Shown piece after piece: positions 8,867 through 18,600 of a stretch of 64,000 bases of DNA (within the stretch, counting starts at the first letter, position 1; each line of letters begins with the position of its first letter). The stretch spans positions 172,303 through 236,302 of the forward strand of contig NZ_JBHTJT010000012.1 in NCBI RefSeq assembly GCF_042676185.1. The letters are read 5' to 3'. Made by a program: the position numbers and the translations under genes. The notes under the pieces were generated by a model, which saw nothing but the letters and a program-made list of their open reading frames with translations, was not told the origin of the DNA and did no database searches. Source of the stretch: Tropicimonas aquimaris. GTDB lineage: Bacteria > Pseudomonadota > Alphaproteobacteria > Rhodobacterales > Rhodobacteraceae.

Positions 8867-9013
8867 TGGGTGGCCTCGGGGGCGGGTGGCTGGCTTTGGC
8901 TGCCAGTCTTGCCGGTTCGCAAGGCCGCTCCAAGGGGGGGCGGGGGATCGTCGGCACGATCCATCCGAGGTGTGGCAAATCAGACTCCCGGGCCGCTGGC
9001 CCGGGAGAGGTCC

Positions 9014-10003
9014 TCAGAAGTTGGACGACGAGAGCGTCGTGTAGATGTTGTAGATTGACGGCCCGATCAGGATGATCAGCAGCGGCGGAACGGTGAACAT
9101 CATGGTGCCCAGCGTCAGCTTCGTCGGAAGCACGTTGGCCTTTTCCTCGGCCCGCATCACGCGCTTGTCTCGCATCTCGGAGGCGTAGACCCGTAAAGCC
9201 TCGGCGATCGAGGTACCGAAGCTCGCCGACTGGATCAGCACGGTCACGAAAGAGGCCACGTCCGGCACGCCGGCACGCTCCGCCATGTCCTTGAGGACCT
9301 GGATCTTTTCCTTGCCGGCCTTCATCTCGTGGGCGACGATCTCGAATTCTTCCGCCAAGGCCGGAAAGCCGGCGCGCAGTTCCTTGGACACGCGGACAAT
9401 CGACTGCTCCAGAGACTGACCCGCCTCGACGCAGACGAGCATCATGTCGAGCGAATCCGGGAAACCGTTGGTGATGTCTTCCTGGCGCTTCTGAAGCCGG
9501 CGGTTCACCCAGTATTTCGGGATGTAGTAACCTACGGCGCCCGGAATGATGATCGAGAGAACCAGGGCCTGGGTTGTGACCTCGCCGGTGGCGGACGTGA
9601 CGATCGCGTAGAGAATGCCGAGGATCAGGAAGCCGATCCCGAGCGCAAACTGCGCGAAGTGGTATGTCCGCACCGCTGACTTGGAGCGATACCCGGCCCG
9701 GAGCATCTTGAGCCGAGCCGACGACATCTCCTCCTCGTCCTGGGGTTCGAGGAAGTTGGCGAACTTGTTGAGCTTGTCCGCGCGGCCGCTGTCGTAGCGC
9801 AGCGCAGCCTTCTCGGTCTTGCCCTTGCCGAAGTTGCTGGAGGTCTGCTTTTTCAGCTTATCCAACGGATCGGCACGCCGCTTCATCAAGACCGGCAGCG
9901 TCAGGGCGATCAGCAGGATGCCGAGAACGCCGACCGCGTAGAGCGGCCCGAGTTCGCCGAAGTTCTCGATCAACCAGTCGTTGGCGGAAAGAAGGAGTTC
10001 CAT
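9014..10003 (-). CDS. tadC: pilus assembly inner-membrane protein TadC
   Basis: 329 residues of the type II secretion F family. One membrane segment is near the N-terminus (about 20-42), two lie in the middle, and one is near the C-terminus. The T2SSF domain contains PDSLDMMLVCVEAGQSLEQSI and a second copy of the fold signature near QSASFGTSIAEALRVYA. TadC pairs with TadB to form the inner-membrane platform that couples the TadA ATPase to pilin extraction. It starts 9 bases after tadB ends. Confidence 0.92.
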   Translation of the reverse strand: MELLLSANDWLIENFGELGPLYAVGVLGILLIALTLPVLMKRRADPLDKLKKQTSSNFGKGKTEKAALRYDSGRADKLNKFANFLEPQDEEEMSSARLKMLRAGYRSKSAVRTYHFAQFALGIGFLILGILYAIVTSATGEVTTQALVLSIIIPGAVGYYIPKYWVNRRLQKRQEDITNGFPDSLDMMLVCVEAGQSLEQSIVRVSKELRAGFPALAEEFEIVAHEMKAGKEKIQVLKDMAERAGVPDVASFVTVLIQSASFGTSIAEALRVYASEMRDKRVMRAEEKANVLPTKLTLGTMMFTVPPLLIILIGPSIYNIYTTLSSSNF

Positions 10004-10012
10004 GTTCGCCTC

Positions 10013-10981
10013 TCAGACCTTGATGTTGACCATGATCTTCATGAAGACCACGTTCACAGCGAGGAAGGTGCCGACCACGAGACAGGCCGGGATGAAAGCT
10101 GCCGTTTCCTTGACGTCTTCGTAGTAGTCTGGCTGGATCACGTTGATCCCGACGAGGGCAAGGATCGGGAAGACCGACAGGAACATGCCCGACCACTTGG
10201 CTTCCGCGGTGATCGCCTTGACGCGGCGGAACAGCTTGAAGCGGGCGCGAATGACCTTTGCCAGTCCGTCCAGGATCTCGGCGAGGTTGCCGCCCGACTG
10301 CTGCTGGATCGTTACGGCGACGGCGAGGAAGCGAAGATCCTGCATGTCCATCCGCTCGGCGAGCGATTTCAGGCTGTCGGAGATGTCGCGGCCATAGGCG
10401 CTTTCATCCGCGATCACGCCGAATTCGGAACCGAGCGGGTCGGGGACCTCGCGGGCCACGATGTTCACGGCCGAGGAGAACGGGTGACCGACGCGCAGCG
10501 AGCGCACCATCAGTTCCACGGCGTCGGGAAGCTGCTCCTCGATCAGGGCGAGGCGCTTCTTGGCCTTGGAATTGACCCACATGTAGACGCCGCCCACACC
10601 CATCGCCACGGCGACCACGATCCGAACCGCGAGGCCGGCTTCCGTCGCCACCGTCAGGCCGGCAAAGGCGACCCCGGACAGGACGAACATGATCATCACC
10701 AACTGAGACGGCGAGAACGCGATGTTCGCCTTCTGCGCCTTGTCGGCGAGGATCGAGTAGAGCGGGATGCCCCCCGAGTTCATGTGCTGTGTCATCTCCT
10801 TGCGGAGCTGTTCCAGCACTTCTTCGCGCCCGCCGCCCTTCTCGAGCAATTCCAGGCGGCGGTTCACCTTGTTGTTAAGGCTGATCGACTTGCCGAAGGC
10901 GGTGAGGTAGATGCCCTCGACCAGCACCAGGACGGCGACGAAGATCAGTCCGTATATGAGCGGCTCGGCAGAGATTTCCAT
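10013..10981 (-). CDS. tadB: pilus assembly inner-membrane protein TadB
   Basis: 322 residues, T2SSF family. The protein has an N-terminal anchor (about 8-28), a central pair of membrane segments (about 100-140) and a C-terminal pair. The domain signature PDAVELMVRSLRVGHPFSSAV is followed by the QQSGGNLAEIL block typical of this family. It forms the platform with TadC. Only 6 bases separate it from the tadA stop, which supports one transcript. Confidence 0.92.
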   Translation of the reverse strand: MEISAEPLIYGLIFVAVLVLVEGIYLTAFGKSISLNNKVNRRLELLEKGGGREEVLEQLRKEMTQHMNSGGIPLYSILADKAQKANIAFSPSQLVMIMFVLSGVAFAGLTVATEAGLAVRIVVAVAMGVGGVYMWVNSKAKKRLALIEEQLPDAVELMVRSLRVGHPFSSAVNIVAREVPDPLGSEFGVIADESAYGRDISDSLKSLAERMDMQDLRFLAVAVTIQQQSGGNLAEILDGLAKVIRARFKLFRRVKAITAEAKWSGMFLSVFPILALVGINVIQPDYYEDVKETAAFIPACLVVGTFLAVNVVFMKIMVNIKV

Positions 10982-10987
10982 GTGCGT

Positions 10988-12427
<1,440 letters not shown>

Positions 12428-12460
12428 CCTGAAAAGCCTTTCACTCGTGCCGGTTTCGTA

Positions 12461-13711
12461 TCAGCCGTCTTCGACTTCGGTTGCGATCAGATCGTGCAGC
12501 GACGCTGCAAGCTTTGCGATCTCCTTGCGGAGCGGGTTCTTGCCGGCGGTTTCCGACAGGGGCAGACCGTGGTCGCAGGCCTGCGTCACCTGGCGCTGGC
12601 CGTCGGGCAGCATCAGTTCGATGTCGATGTCCAGGCTCTCCGCCATTCGCTTGACGCGAGCCTTGCCCTGAAGGTCCGTGAAGCGCGGCGCCCGGTTGAG
12701 GGCAAAGCGCAGCTTTTCGTAGGGCAGGTCCTCGCTCTTGAGCAGGCGGACGAATCGGAGGGCGTTCTGGGCTGATCGCATGTCGAGCTCGATCACCGAG
12801 AAATAGACATGGGAGTTGCTCAACACCGTTTCGGTCCAGGCCACCAGCGTCTTGGGCATGTCGACCACGACCACGTCGAAATTGGCGCGCGCGGTGTTCA
12901 GCAGGGTGGTGATGTCGTCCGGCCCGACGATGTCGAGCGGCAGCATGTCGGCCGGGGCCGTGAGGACATGCAGCTTGTCGTTGAAGGTCTGAAGCGCCTG
13001 CAGGAAGCTGTCGTTGTCCATCGAAGAGGTGTCCGACAGCAATTCGTAGACGACCTCGCGCCGCGGCAGGTCGAGATAGGTCGAGGTGGAGCCGGTCTGG
13101 AAGTCGAGATCCAGCAGGCAGACCCGCGGCCCGTCCTTCTTGTCCTTGATGGCGAGTTCCCAAGCCAGGTTCACCGCAAAAGTGGTCGCACCGACGCCGC
13201 CGGCCAGGCCGTGCACAGCGAGAATCGCGCCGTCATGCTTGCCACGTGATCCGTGTGCGGGGGCCGCATGCCCGGTCTCGGCGAGAAGCGGCGCGACCGG
13301 TTCCGGTGCGCGCAGGCGTTCGATCGCCTCGTGCAGGGCGCCTTCCGGAAGCGGATAGGGCAGGAAATCGTTGGCGCCGGTCTTGAGCAACTGGTGCAGG
13401 ACCGTCGGGCTGACGTCCTCTGCGATCAGGATGACCTTTACTCCGCGTTCCTTGGACAGCGCGATCAGTTCGCCAATCAGGATCAGCTCACCTTCGTCTT
13501 GCGCGTCCATGGCAATCGCGAAGAATTCCAAGGCGTTGGAGTCCGGCTGTTCGAGAAATGCGATCGCGTCGTCGAAGGAAAGATCGCCCCAGCTTTCGCC
13601 GAGCTCGGTTTCCATATCCTCGATCAGAAGGTCGAATGCCTGAACGTCGCGGCTGACCGTGCAGGCGGTGACCGGTGCAGGCTCAGGTTGCAATGCCACA
13701 CTACTACTCAT
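12461..13711 (-). CDS. cpaE: pilus assembly protein TadZ/CpaE, MinD/ParA-like
   Basis: 416 residues from the ATG at 13711, chosen over an in-frame start 28 codons upstream because GAAGGG lies before it and the upstream part has no family resemblance. The first 135 residues look like a receiver-like domain without a typical phosphorylation site. A P-loop follows with the deviant Walker A GLAGGVGATT (about 169-178), where the signature Lys of MinD proteins (KGGxGKT) is replaced by Leu-Ala. This is typical of TadZ, which acts as a polar landmark for the pilus machine rather than as an active partition ATPase. It is followed by tadA after 33 bp. Confidence 0.9.
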   Translation of the reverse strand: MSSSVALQPEPAPVTACTVSRDVQAFDLLIEDMETELGESWGDLSFDDAIAFLEQPDSNALEFFAIAMDAQDEGELILIGELIALSKERGVKVILIAEDVSPTVLHQLLKTGANDFLPYPLPEGALHEAIERLRAPEPVAPLLAETGHAAPAHGSRGKHDGAILAVHGLAGGVGATTFAVNLAWELAIKDKKDGPRVCLLDLDFQTGSTSTYLDLPRREVVYELLSDTSSMDNDSFLQALQTFNDKLHVLTAPADMLPLDIVGPDDITTLLNTARANFDVVVVDMPKTLVAWTETVLSNSHVYFSVIELDMRSAQNALRFVRLLKSEDLPYEKLRFALNRAPRFTDLQGKARVKRMAESLDIDIELMLPDGQRQVTQACDHGLPLSETAGKNPLRKEIAKLAASLHDLIATEVEDG

Positions 13712-14078
13712 TCTCTCGTCGCCCTTCTTCAGAAGACATGTCCGACCGGTCCGCCGCATGAGCGGAATAGCCCCGCGAGACCGTCTGTCGATCACGTCGC
13801 TCGTGCGAACCTGTTGCTCGCACTACTCCTGTTGTCCTGTGTGTTCGGAAAACCCGGCGAAAATTGGGCCACATTATCGAATTTGTGCGGAATGCCGGTC
13901 CTGTCGCTACAAGAATGACGTTCTGTTTCGCCATGAGAACTAGTCGCTCCCTGCGGGGCGGGCGTCTCGCGCTGCGCCACGAGCGGCAAGGATGCTTTCG
14001 CACGACGCCCCTAAAGCAAACGGCGCCGCCTGTGAGAGGCGACGCCGTCGGTCTTCCGCGAGGATTGGCCGCGGGCTT
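13712..14078. other. 367-bp intergenic stretch inside the tad locus
   Basis: No supported gene. Short open frames here lack ribosome-binding sites and family features. The stretch holds a terminator-like hairpin near 14021-14047 downstream of the CpaD-like gene. A promoter for the tadZ-A-B-C run is therefore expected here, but I could not pick one out with confidence. Confidence 0.6.
14011..14047 (-). terminator. rho-independent-type terminator after the CpaD-like gene
   Basis: Arms at 14021-14031 and 14037-14047 pair as CGGCG(T/C)CGCCT with AGGCG, 5-nt loop. On the minus strand the stem is followed by TTTGCTTT. It would end the flp/cpaBCD transcript before tadZ. Confidence 0.7.
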
Positions 14079-14396
14079 TTATTCCACGCTGATCTCTTCG
14101 GTGCCTTCCACCGCAGCGGAGGATTGCTCGGTGGCGCTGGTAATCGTCTCTTCGTAGGCAAACATGGCGTATTTGCCATCCTGCAGGCGACCGGGGCAGT
14201 TCGATGCCAGCGGCGTCCCGTATTTCGTTACGTTCGCCGGGGTCAGCTTGCGACAGGTCTGCGCAAGCTGGTTGTTCATCGTCGCGTTGCCGAACTCTCC
14301 CTGGTCGAGAAAGGCGCCGGCCTCCTCGTTGAAGTAGGCGCAGCCGGAAAGGGCCATCACGGTTCCGAGCGTCAGGAGGGTGAGGGGGGTTTTCAT
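14079..14396 (-). CDS. small CpaD-like pilus lipoprotein
   Basis: 105 residues from the ATG at 14396 (GGAGTGAG upstream; a GTG three codons earlier is less likely). The lipobox LSGC gives Cys at about 19. The mature part contains FGNATMNNQLAQT, which resembles the FGNAT.xN block of CpaD, and a C-terminal acidic tail. CpaD proteins are outer-membrane-directed partners of the CpaC secretin. Position between cpaC and tadZ is exactly where cpaD sits in most tad loci, but the protein is about half the usual CpaD length, so this is a reduced or divergent version. Only 5 bases separate it from the cpaC stop. Confidence 0.65.
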   Translation of the reverse strand: MKTPLTLLTLGTVMALSGCAYFNEEAGAFLDQGEFGNATMNNQLAQTCRKLTPANVTKYGTPLASNCPGRLQDGKYAMFAYEETITSATEQSSAAVEGTEEISVE

Positions 14397-14401
14397 GTGT
14401 C

Positions 14402-15808
14402 TCACTCCATCACATAGCCGTAGGAGCCGGTGAAGTCCTGCCGGGCAACCTCACCCGCACCGCCGGAAATCGGGCGATCGGTCACGGCGGTGATTCCGCG
14501 CAAGAAGAGCTGGTTCTCGCTCGGCGGGCGGACCCGGTCGGTCGGCAATGCCAAAGCATCGCCGCGCGTCGGGGTCACAAGGTGGGCCGAGACGATGATC
14601 ACCAATTCCGATTGCTCGCGCTGGTAATCGGCGCTGCGGAAGAGCGCGCCGAGCACCGGCACGTCGCCGAGCCACGGCACCTGCGAACTCAGGTCGGTGA
14701 AGTCGTCCTGAAGCAGGCCGGCGATTGCGAAGCTCTCGCCGTCCCGCATCTCCACGGTGCTTTCGGTGCTGCGGGTCGAGAAGCCCGAGATCGAGAAGCC
14801 TGCGTCGGTGATGCCGATCGAGGTGTCGATCTGGCTGACTTCCGCCTTGAGGTTCAGGTTGATGTTCTCGCCGATGACCCGCGGGGTCATGTTGAGCACG
14901 ATGCCGAAGGGCTTGAAGGTCACCGAGACGTTGCCGTCGTCGTCGCGAACCGGCACCGGGTATTCACCACCGGCGAGGAAGCTCGCGGCCTGGCCCGACA
15001 GCGAGGTCAGATTCGGCTCTGCGAGGGTTCGCACGAAGCCCTTGGATTCCAGAGCTTCGATGAGCATGGCGAACTCGACATCGCCGTAGCCGAAGCCGAT
15101 CTGGAAGGCGCCCTGAGAATCGGTGTCGAGGCTCGGGCCGTTGCTGACGCTCGACCCGATATAGCCGCCGGTGCCACCCTGGAAGCCGATGCTGCCATTG
15201 TCACCGGTGCCCTGCACCCCGGCCGAGAAGCCGAGAGACTTGCGCACCGAGCGGCTCATCTCCGCAAAGCGGACCTTCATCATCACCTGTTGCGTCCCGC
15301 CGACCATCATCAGGTTGGAGACCCGATCCGGCGCGTAACGGTTGGCCAGGTCCAGCGCCCGGTCCAGCGCCATTGCGCTCGATACGGTGCCGGAGAGCAC
15401 GATGCCGTCGTTGGCCGGGCGAACCTCGATCGCTTCGCCCGGGAGCACCTCCCGGAGCCGCTCCTTCAGTTCACCCACATCGGCGGTCACCTGGACCTCG
15501 ACGTTGGTGATGAGCGATCCATCCGGAGCCAGCAGCGTCAGCGTGGTCCGGCCCGGCGCCTTGCCGAGCACATAGATCGACTGCTCCGACAACGTCGAGA
15601 TGTCTGCGATTCCGGGGTTGGCGATGGAGAGTTCCGCGAATGCCACGTCGCTTTCAACCACGACAGCCCGGTTCATCGGGACCTTCAGAGCCCTCTGAAC
15701 TGTGCCACCGGAGACCCGGAGCGTTTCGGCGGAAACCTGGGGAACGTATGCTGTACTCGCAATTGCAAGGCCCAGTAGACCCGCTTGCACAAGCGTCTTG
15801 AGTGTCAT
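14402..15808 (-). CDS. cpaC: Flp pilus secretin CpaC/RcpA
   Basis: 468 residues with a signal peptide (cleavage near VSA-ET, about residue 28). An N-terminal pilus-secretin domain (about 35-105) is followed by a BON-like domain (VRPANDGIVLSGTV, about 120-150) and the secretin core (about 210-420) with VPWLGDVPVLGALF, a family hallmark. It forms the outer-membrane channel through which the pilus exits. The C-terminal tail of about 50 residues is unusual only in being short and polar. Confidence 0.93.
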   Translation of the reverse strand: MTLKTLVQAGLLGLAIASTAYVPQVSAETLRVSGGTVQRALKVPMNRAVVVESDVAFAELSIANPGIADISTLSEQSIYVLGKAPGRTTLTLLAPDGSLITNVEVQVTADVGELKERLREVLPGEAIEVRPANDGIVLSGTVSSAMALDRALDLANRYAPDRVSNLMMVGGTQQVMMKVRFAEMSRSVRKSLGFSAGVQGTGDNGSIGFQGGTGGYIGSSVSNGPSLDTDSQGAFQIGFGYGDVEFAMLIEALESKGFVRTLAEPNLTSLSGQAASFLAGGEYPVPVRDDDGNVSVTFKPFGIVLNMTPRVIGENINLNLKAEVSQIDTSIGITDAGFSISGFSTRSTESTVEMRDGESFAIAGLLQDDFTDLSSQVPWLGDVPVLGALFRSADYQREQSELVIIVSAHLVTPTRGDALALPTDRVRPPSENQLFLRGITAVTDRPISGGAGEVARQDFTGSYGYVME

Positions 15809-15932
15809 GGTGACCCTGCCTCTCGATCACGATATATGGTCGGGTCTTTTCGCCCGCATCTTGAGATACACTGCCTGCAATTGCTTTTTATTGCAAGAAT
15901 CAGGGATTTGGCGGTGCTTCCTGATGTAGTGA

Positions 15933-15961
15933 ACCCGCAACAGTCGGGGGCTGCTGCGGGT
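15933..15961. terminator. hairpin between cpaC and cpaB
   Basis: Arms ACCCGCA-CAG (15933-15943) and its complement (15951-15961) form a stem with one mismatch. There is no T run on either side, so it could be a processing or attenuation hairpin in the cpaB-cpaC transcript rather than a full terminator. Confidence 0.45.
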
Positions 15962-16006
15962 CTTGTGTTGTCTATGCCTCTGAAAGGCAATGAGAAAATG
16001 GACGCA

Positions 16007-16891
16007 TCAGTTGATGCACGGAATCTCCTGTTCGATGACTTCCGCCCCCCTGCGGATCTTGGTCGTGCAGATGCGTTCCTGCTGGATGATCTCGGGGGCC
16101 TGCTCGACCACGCCAAGAAGCGACCGCTGGTCGACCTCGCTGACCTGGGCCACGGTGTCATCCTCGGCGCCGACCAGCGATAGGGAAAGTCGCCCGGTGG
16201 ACTGCGCCTGGGCGAGGGCGGCCACTTGCTGCGGCGTCGCTTCGATCGTCACCGTACGCGCGATCACCGGGGCAAGGCGCGCTTTGTCCGCGATCTGGTC
16301 GACTGCGATCAGCTTGATGTTGGTCTGGATCAACTTTGTGATGTCGCCAAAGGTTTCCGAGCCTGCAACCGAGGCGCCTGTCCAATAGACATCAACGCGA
16401 TCGCCCGGTCGCAGGAAGCCGGAGACGCCAGACGCGACGTCGACCCGAATTGCATAGGCGCGCATCCCCTTGCCGAGTCGCGAGGTGATCCCGGCGTCCT
16501 CACCCGGTTCGGTCACCTTGGAGGCCAGCAACGGCTCGAATTGTTGCATCGCGGTGATCACATAGCGTTCCGCCTGTCCCTCCGGGAAGAGCTGTGATCC
16601 GTCCGCCACATCGGCATCCGGAACCTCCGCCGGGTCGCGCACGAACGCACCAACGGGAAGGCTATCCTTCTGCCAGCGCATCCACTTCACATCATCCTTG
16701 GTCAGGCTTTGTCCGTAGGCCTTGTCCGTCGTGACGACGACAACGTCTACCATCGGAGGCGCGGCCAACTGGGCCGCCAGAAGCTCGTCACGTTCCGCGC
16801 TCATGCGCGACATGAAGCCCTGGGCCATGTAAACCGCGAATCCGGCCAGTCCCAGTCCAACTATCAGGACGAGCGCAAAGACAATCCGCAT
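16007..16891 (-). CDS. cpaB: Flp pilus assembly protein CpaB/RcpC
   Basis: 294 residues with one N-terminal membrane anchor (about 4-24) and a periplasmic body. SAF-type domain motifs are visible (ITAMQQFEPLLASKV; LGKGMRAYAIRVD; PGDRVDVYWT), as in CpaB proteins that act around the secretin and may bind peptidoglycan. It lies 198 bp upstream of cpaC in the direction of transcription, with a hairpin in the gap. Confidence 0.9.
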   Translation of the reverse strand: MRIVFALVLIVGLGLAGFAVYMAQGFMSRMSAERDELLAAQLAAPPMVDVVVVTTDKAYGQSLTKDDVKWMRWQKDSLPVGAFVRDPAEVPDADVADGSQLFPEGQAERYVITAMQQFEPLLASKVTEPGEDAGITSRLGKGMRAYAIRVDVASGVSGFLRPGDRVDVYWTGASVAGSETFGDITKLIQTNIKLIAVDQIADKARLAPVIARTVTIEATPQQVAALAQAQSTGRLSLSLVGAEDDTVAQVSEVDQRSLLGVVEQAPEIIQQERICTTKIRRGAEVIEQEIPCIN

Positions 16892-17059
16892 GTCATTCCC
16901 TTTCCGTCATTCTTTCTCACAGGTCGACAAAAGATCCCTGCGCCGCTTCTGTTTCGATGTTCGACTCGAAATGCGGCATAAGGAAGGCTCCTGCATGGAG
17001 CCCGCGTGAAACCCATTGCCTTTTTGACGGTCGGGGCGATTACGGCGTTGCGGCCGTTT

Positions 17060-17076
17060 CGGGAACTCAGTTCCCG
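17060..17076. other. perfect hairpin with a stop codon in its loop
   Basis: CGGGAAC and GTTCCCG flank a 3-nt loop that is the TGA stop of the small pilin-like gene. There is no T run after it on the minus strand, so it may stabilise the 3' end of that short message rather than terminate. Confidence 0.5.
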
Positions 17077-17249
17077 ACTGGACGCTCCGAGATCGTCGTC
17101 GCCAACGTGCCTGTCTGTGTCTGCGTACCGTCCAGAATCATGCTGGTGGCACCGAGGGCGAGGGCGATCGCGCCGGCCGTCAGAACAATCCAGTCCAGGG
17201 TAACGGCGCCGTCTTCCGAGTTCAGAAACCTTTGTGTCAATCGCATCAT
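17067..17249 (-). CDS. small Flp/pseudopilin-like protein
   Basis: 60 residues. A short basic leader ends in Gly at LNSEDG, then AVTLDWIVLTAGAIALALGA forms a hydrophobic segment. This is the class of prepilin processed by TadV, but the C-terminal part is polar (Thr/Gln-rich) and differs from the three Flp genes upstream. It could be a minor pilin, or take the place of TadE/F. A GGAG site precedes the double ATG at 17249. Confidence 0.75.
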   Translation of the reverse strand: MMRLTQRFLNSEDGAVTLDWIVLTAGAIALALGATSMILDGTQTQTGTLATTISERPVGN

Positions 17250-17426
17250 AATACCACTCCCGCTCCATCCCCGCGCCAGGCAACCAACACGCCTGACACC
17301 TTGAATGGTGTCCGCGTGTCTCTAGCAGGAATGTGGCGAAAAAGTGGTAAACGGCCACCAGGACGCCGGACTCTTTAACATCGACCCGAAACGGTCTTTT
17401 TCCGATGATCCTTTGTGCGAAACGAG

Positions 17427-17455
17427 AAGCCGCGCCCACAGAGTGGACGCGGCTT
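17427..17455. terminator. hairpin downstream of flp copy 1
   Basis: AAGCCGCG-CCAC and its near-complement pair around a 3-nt loop with one mismatch. TTTTG follows on the plus strand; on the minus strand the following sequence is only weakly T-rich. It separates flp copy 1 from the small pilin gene. Confidence 0.55.
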
Positions 17456-17480
17456 TTGTTCCGAATTGGTCTCGTTCGGA

Positions 17481-17675
17481 TCAGAAGGTCGTCTTGATCT
17501 GCGATTGAGCCAACTGGCTGGAAATGTCGTTCGACAGATCCGAGACGCCGCCGGAGACAGCAGCGAGGGTGGCGATGCCCAGGCCCACGATGGCAGCGGT
17601 CAGCACGACCCAGTCAACAGTCACGGCACCGTCTTCGTCTTTGCGGAAAGTCTTGATCAGGTTGAACAGTTTCAT
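17481..17675 (-). CDS. flp: Flp pilin, copy 1
   Basis: 64 residues from the ATG at 17675 (TGGAGAA upstream; the longer open frame start is rejected). The leader MKLFNLIKTFRKDEDG ends in Gly; TadV should cut after it, leaving AVTVDWVVLTAAIVGLG as the start of the mature hydrophobic pilin. The classic Glu-Tyr at mature positions 5-6 is Asp-Trp here. The mature C-terminus SSQLAQSQIKTTF is shared with the other two copies. It differs from copies 2 and 3 in three leader or core residues and in scattered third positions. Confidence 0.92.
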   Translation of the reverse strand: MKLFNLIKTFRKDEDGAVTVDWVVLTAAIVGLGIATLAAVSGGVSDLSNDISSQLAQSQIKTTF

Positions 17676-17879
17676 AGGTATTCTCCAGAAAGATAGTTTC
17701 ACTCAGTTTGTCCGGCCAATTCGGATCGCTTCGGGCCGGCTCTCAATGGCCCGATCCCCGTCTCGGCATGAAATAATTAAGAACTCGGAAACGGGCGAGA
17801 TTTGGGCGCTCAAAGAACGAATCTGTAGCGATGTAAGGGAGATTCTTTAGGGAAGTTTCTCGGGCGTGAACAGTTGTCT

Positions 17880-17921
17880 AAAAAATGGAATGGGCCGTGT
17901 TTTTTTGAAACACGGCCCATT
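17880..17921 (-). terminator. strong terminator downstream of flp copy 2
   Basis: Perfect 14-bp arms (17889-17902 and 17908-17921) around a 5-nt loop. On the minus strand the stem is followed shortly by TTTTTT (17880-17885). It should end the flp copy 2 message. Confidence 0.88.
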
Positions 17922-17948
17922 GCCAAGGGTAATCTGAAAAAAGGTCGG

Positions 17949-18143
17949 TCAGAAGGTCGTCTTGATCTGCGACTGGGCCAGCTGGCTCGAGATGTCGTTG
18001 GACAGGTCGGACACACCGCCGGAAACAGCAGCGAGAACGGCGATGCCGAGGCCCACGATGGCGGCGGTCAGCACGACCCAGTCAACGGTCACGGCGCCGT
18101 CTTCGTCGTTGCGGAAGGTCTTGATCAGGGTGAAGAGTTTCAT
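17949..18143 (-). CDS. flp: Flp pilin, copy 2
   Basis: 64 residues, identical in protein and in all 195 bases to copy 3. Leader MKLFTLIKTFRNDEDG, then mature AVTVDWVVLTAAIVGLGIAV. It has its own leader sequence, a CTGGAGA ribosome-binding site and a strong terminator, so it is probably expressed as a separate abundant message. A longer open frame that runs upstream to 18473 has no start signal and is rejected. Confidence 0.93.
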   Translation of the reverse strand: MKLFTLIKTFRNDEDGAVTVDWVVLTAAIVGLGIAVLAAVSGGVSDLSNDISSQLAQSQIKTTF

Positions 18144-18340
18144 TTTGGATCTCCAGGTGAGTGGTTCTAGTTTAGTGGTCGCCGCCTCGGTTGCTTCGGT
18201 GGGGTCACTGTTTGAAGCGGCGTCCGACTTGGCTTGAGTGAGAGATAACCCCCTGATCCGGGCGGAATTCTGGCGGGTATCGTACGAATTCGGTACTTCT
18301 GAAAGGAAATCTGCGGGCCTCGTCGGTGCAGGGGCCGATG

Positions 18341-18376
18341 CAAAGGAAAAGGTCGCGTTCCTTTCGGAACGCGACC
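18341..18376 (-). terminator. strong terminator downstream of flp copy 3
   Basis: Perfect 11-bp arms GGTCGCGTTCC and its complement (18351-18361, 18366-18376) with a 4-nt loop. On the minus strand TTTTCCTTT follows. Confidence 0.85.
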
Positions 18377-18405
18377 CATGGCCGGTCAAACTGTGTGCAG
18401 AGAGA

Positions 18406-18600
18406 TCAGAAGGTCGTCTTGATCTGCGACTGGGCCAGCTGGCTCGAGATGTCGTTGGACAGGTCGGACACACCGCCGGAAACAGCAGCGAGAACGGCGA
18501 TGCCGAGGCCCACGATGGCGGCGGTCAGCACGACCCAGTCAACGGTCACGGCGCCGTCTTCGTCGTTGCGGAAGGTCTTGATCAGGGTGAAGAGTTTCAT
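18406..18600 (-). CDS. flp: Flp pilin, copy 3
   Basis: 64 residues, base-identical to copy 2. It is the first gene of the tad run and lies opposite a divergent lytic transglycosylase gene. The ACCTGGAGCACC sequence before the ATG provides the ribosome-binding site. Three Flp genes in a row is a raised pilin dosage compared with the single or double copies of many tad loci. Confidence 0.93.
   Translation of the reverse strand: MKLFTLIKTFRNDEDGAVTVDWVVLTAAIVGLGIAVLAAVSGGVSDLSNDISSQLAQSQIKTTF

Larger units (their letters stand above)
17949..18600. repeat. two identical 195-bp flp coding copies with unlike flanks
   Basis: 17949-18143 and 18406-18600 match base for base from start codon to stop codon. 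Identity ends at the stop on one side and, on the other, continues only as a partly shared CTCCAGGT ribosome-binding block. Recent gene conversion, or strong purifying constraint plus recent duplication, would explain it. Confidence 0.9.

Noticed and set aside
13712..13795. Longer start of cpaE
   Set aside because: The upstream 28 codons show no family likeness, and the downstream ATG has a better ribosome-binding site.
17949..18473. Longer form of flp copy 2 (174 residues)
   Set aside because: The extension runs through the divergent part and the copy 3 terminator and lacks a ribosome-binding site; the 64-residue pilin is clear.
17481..18600. Tandem flp copies as a mobile or phage repeat
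   Set aside because: They are coding pilin genes with their own terminators; no transposase, terminal repeats or target duplication seen.
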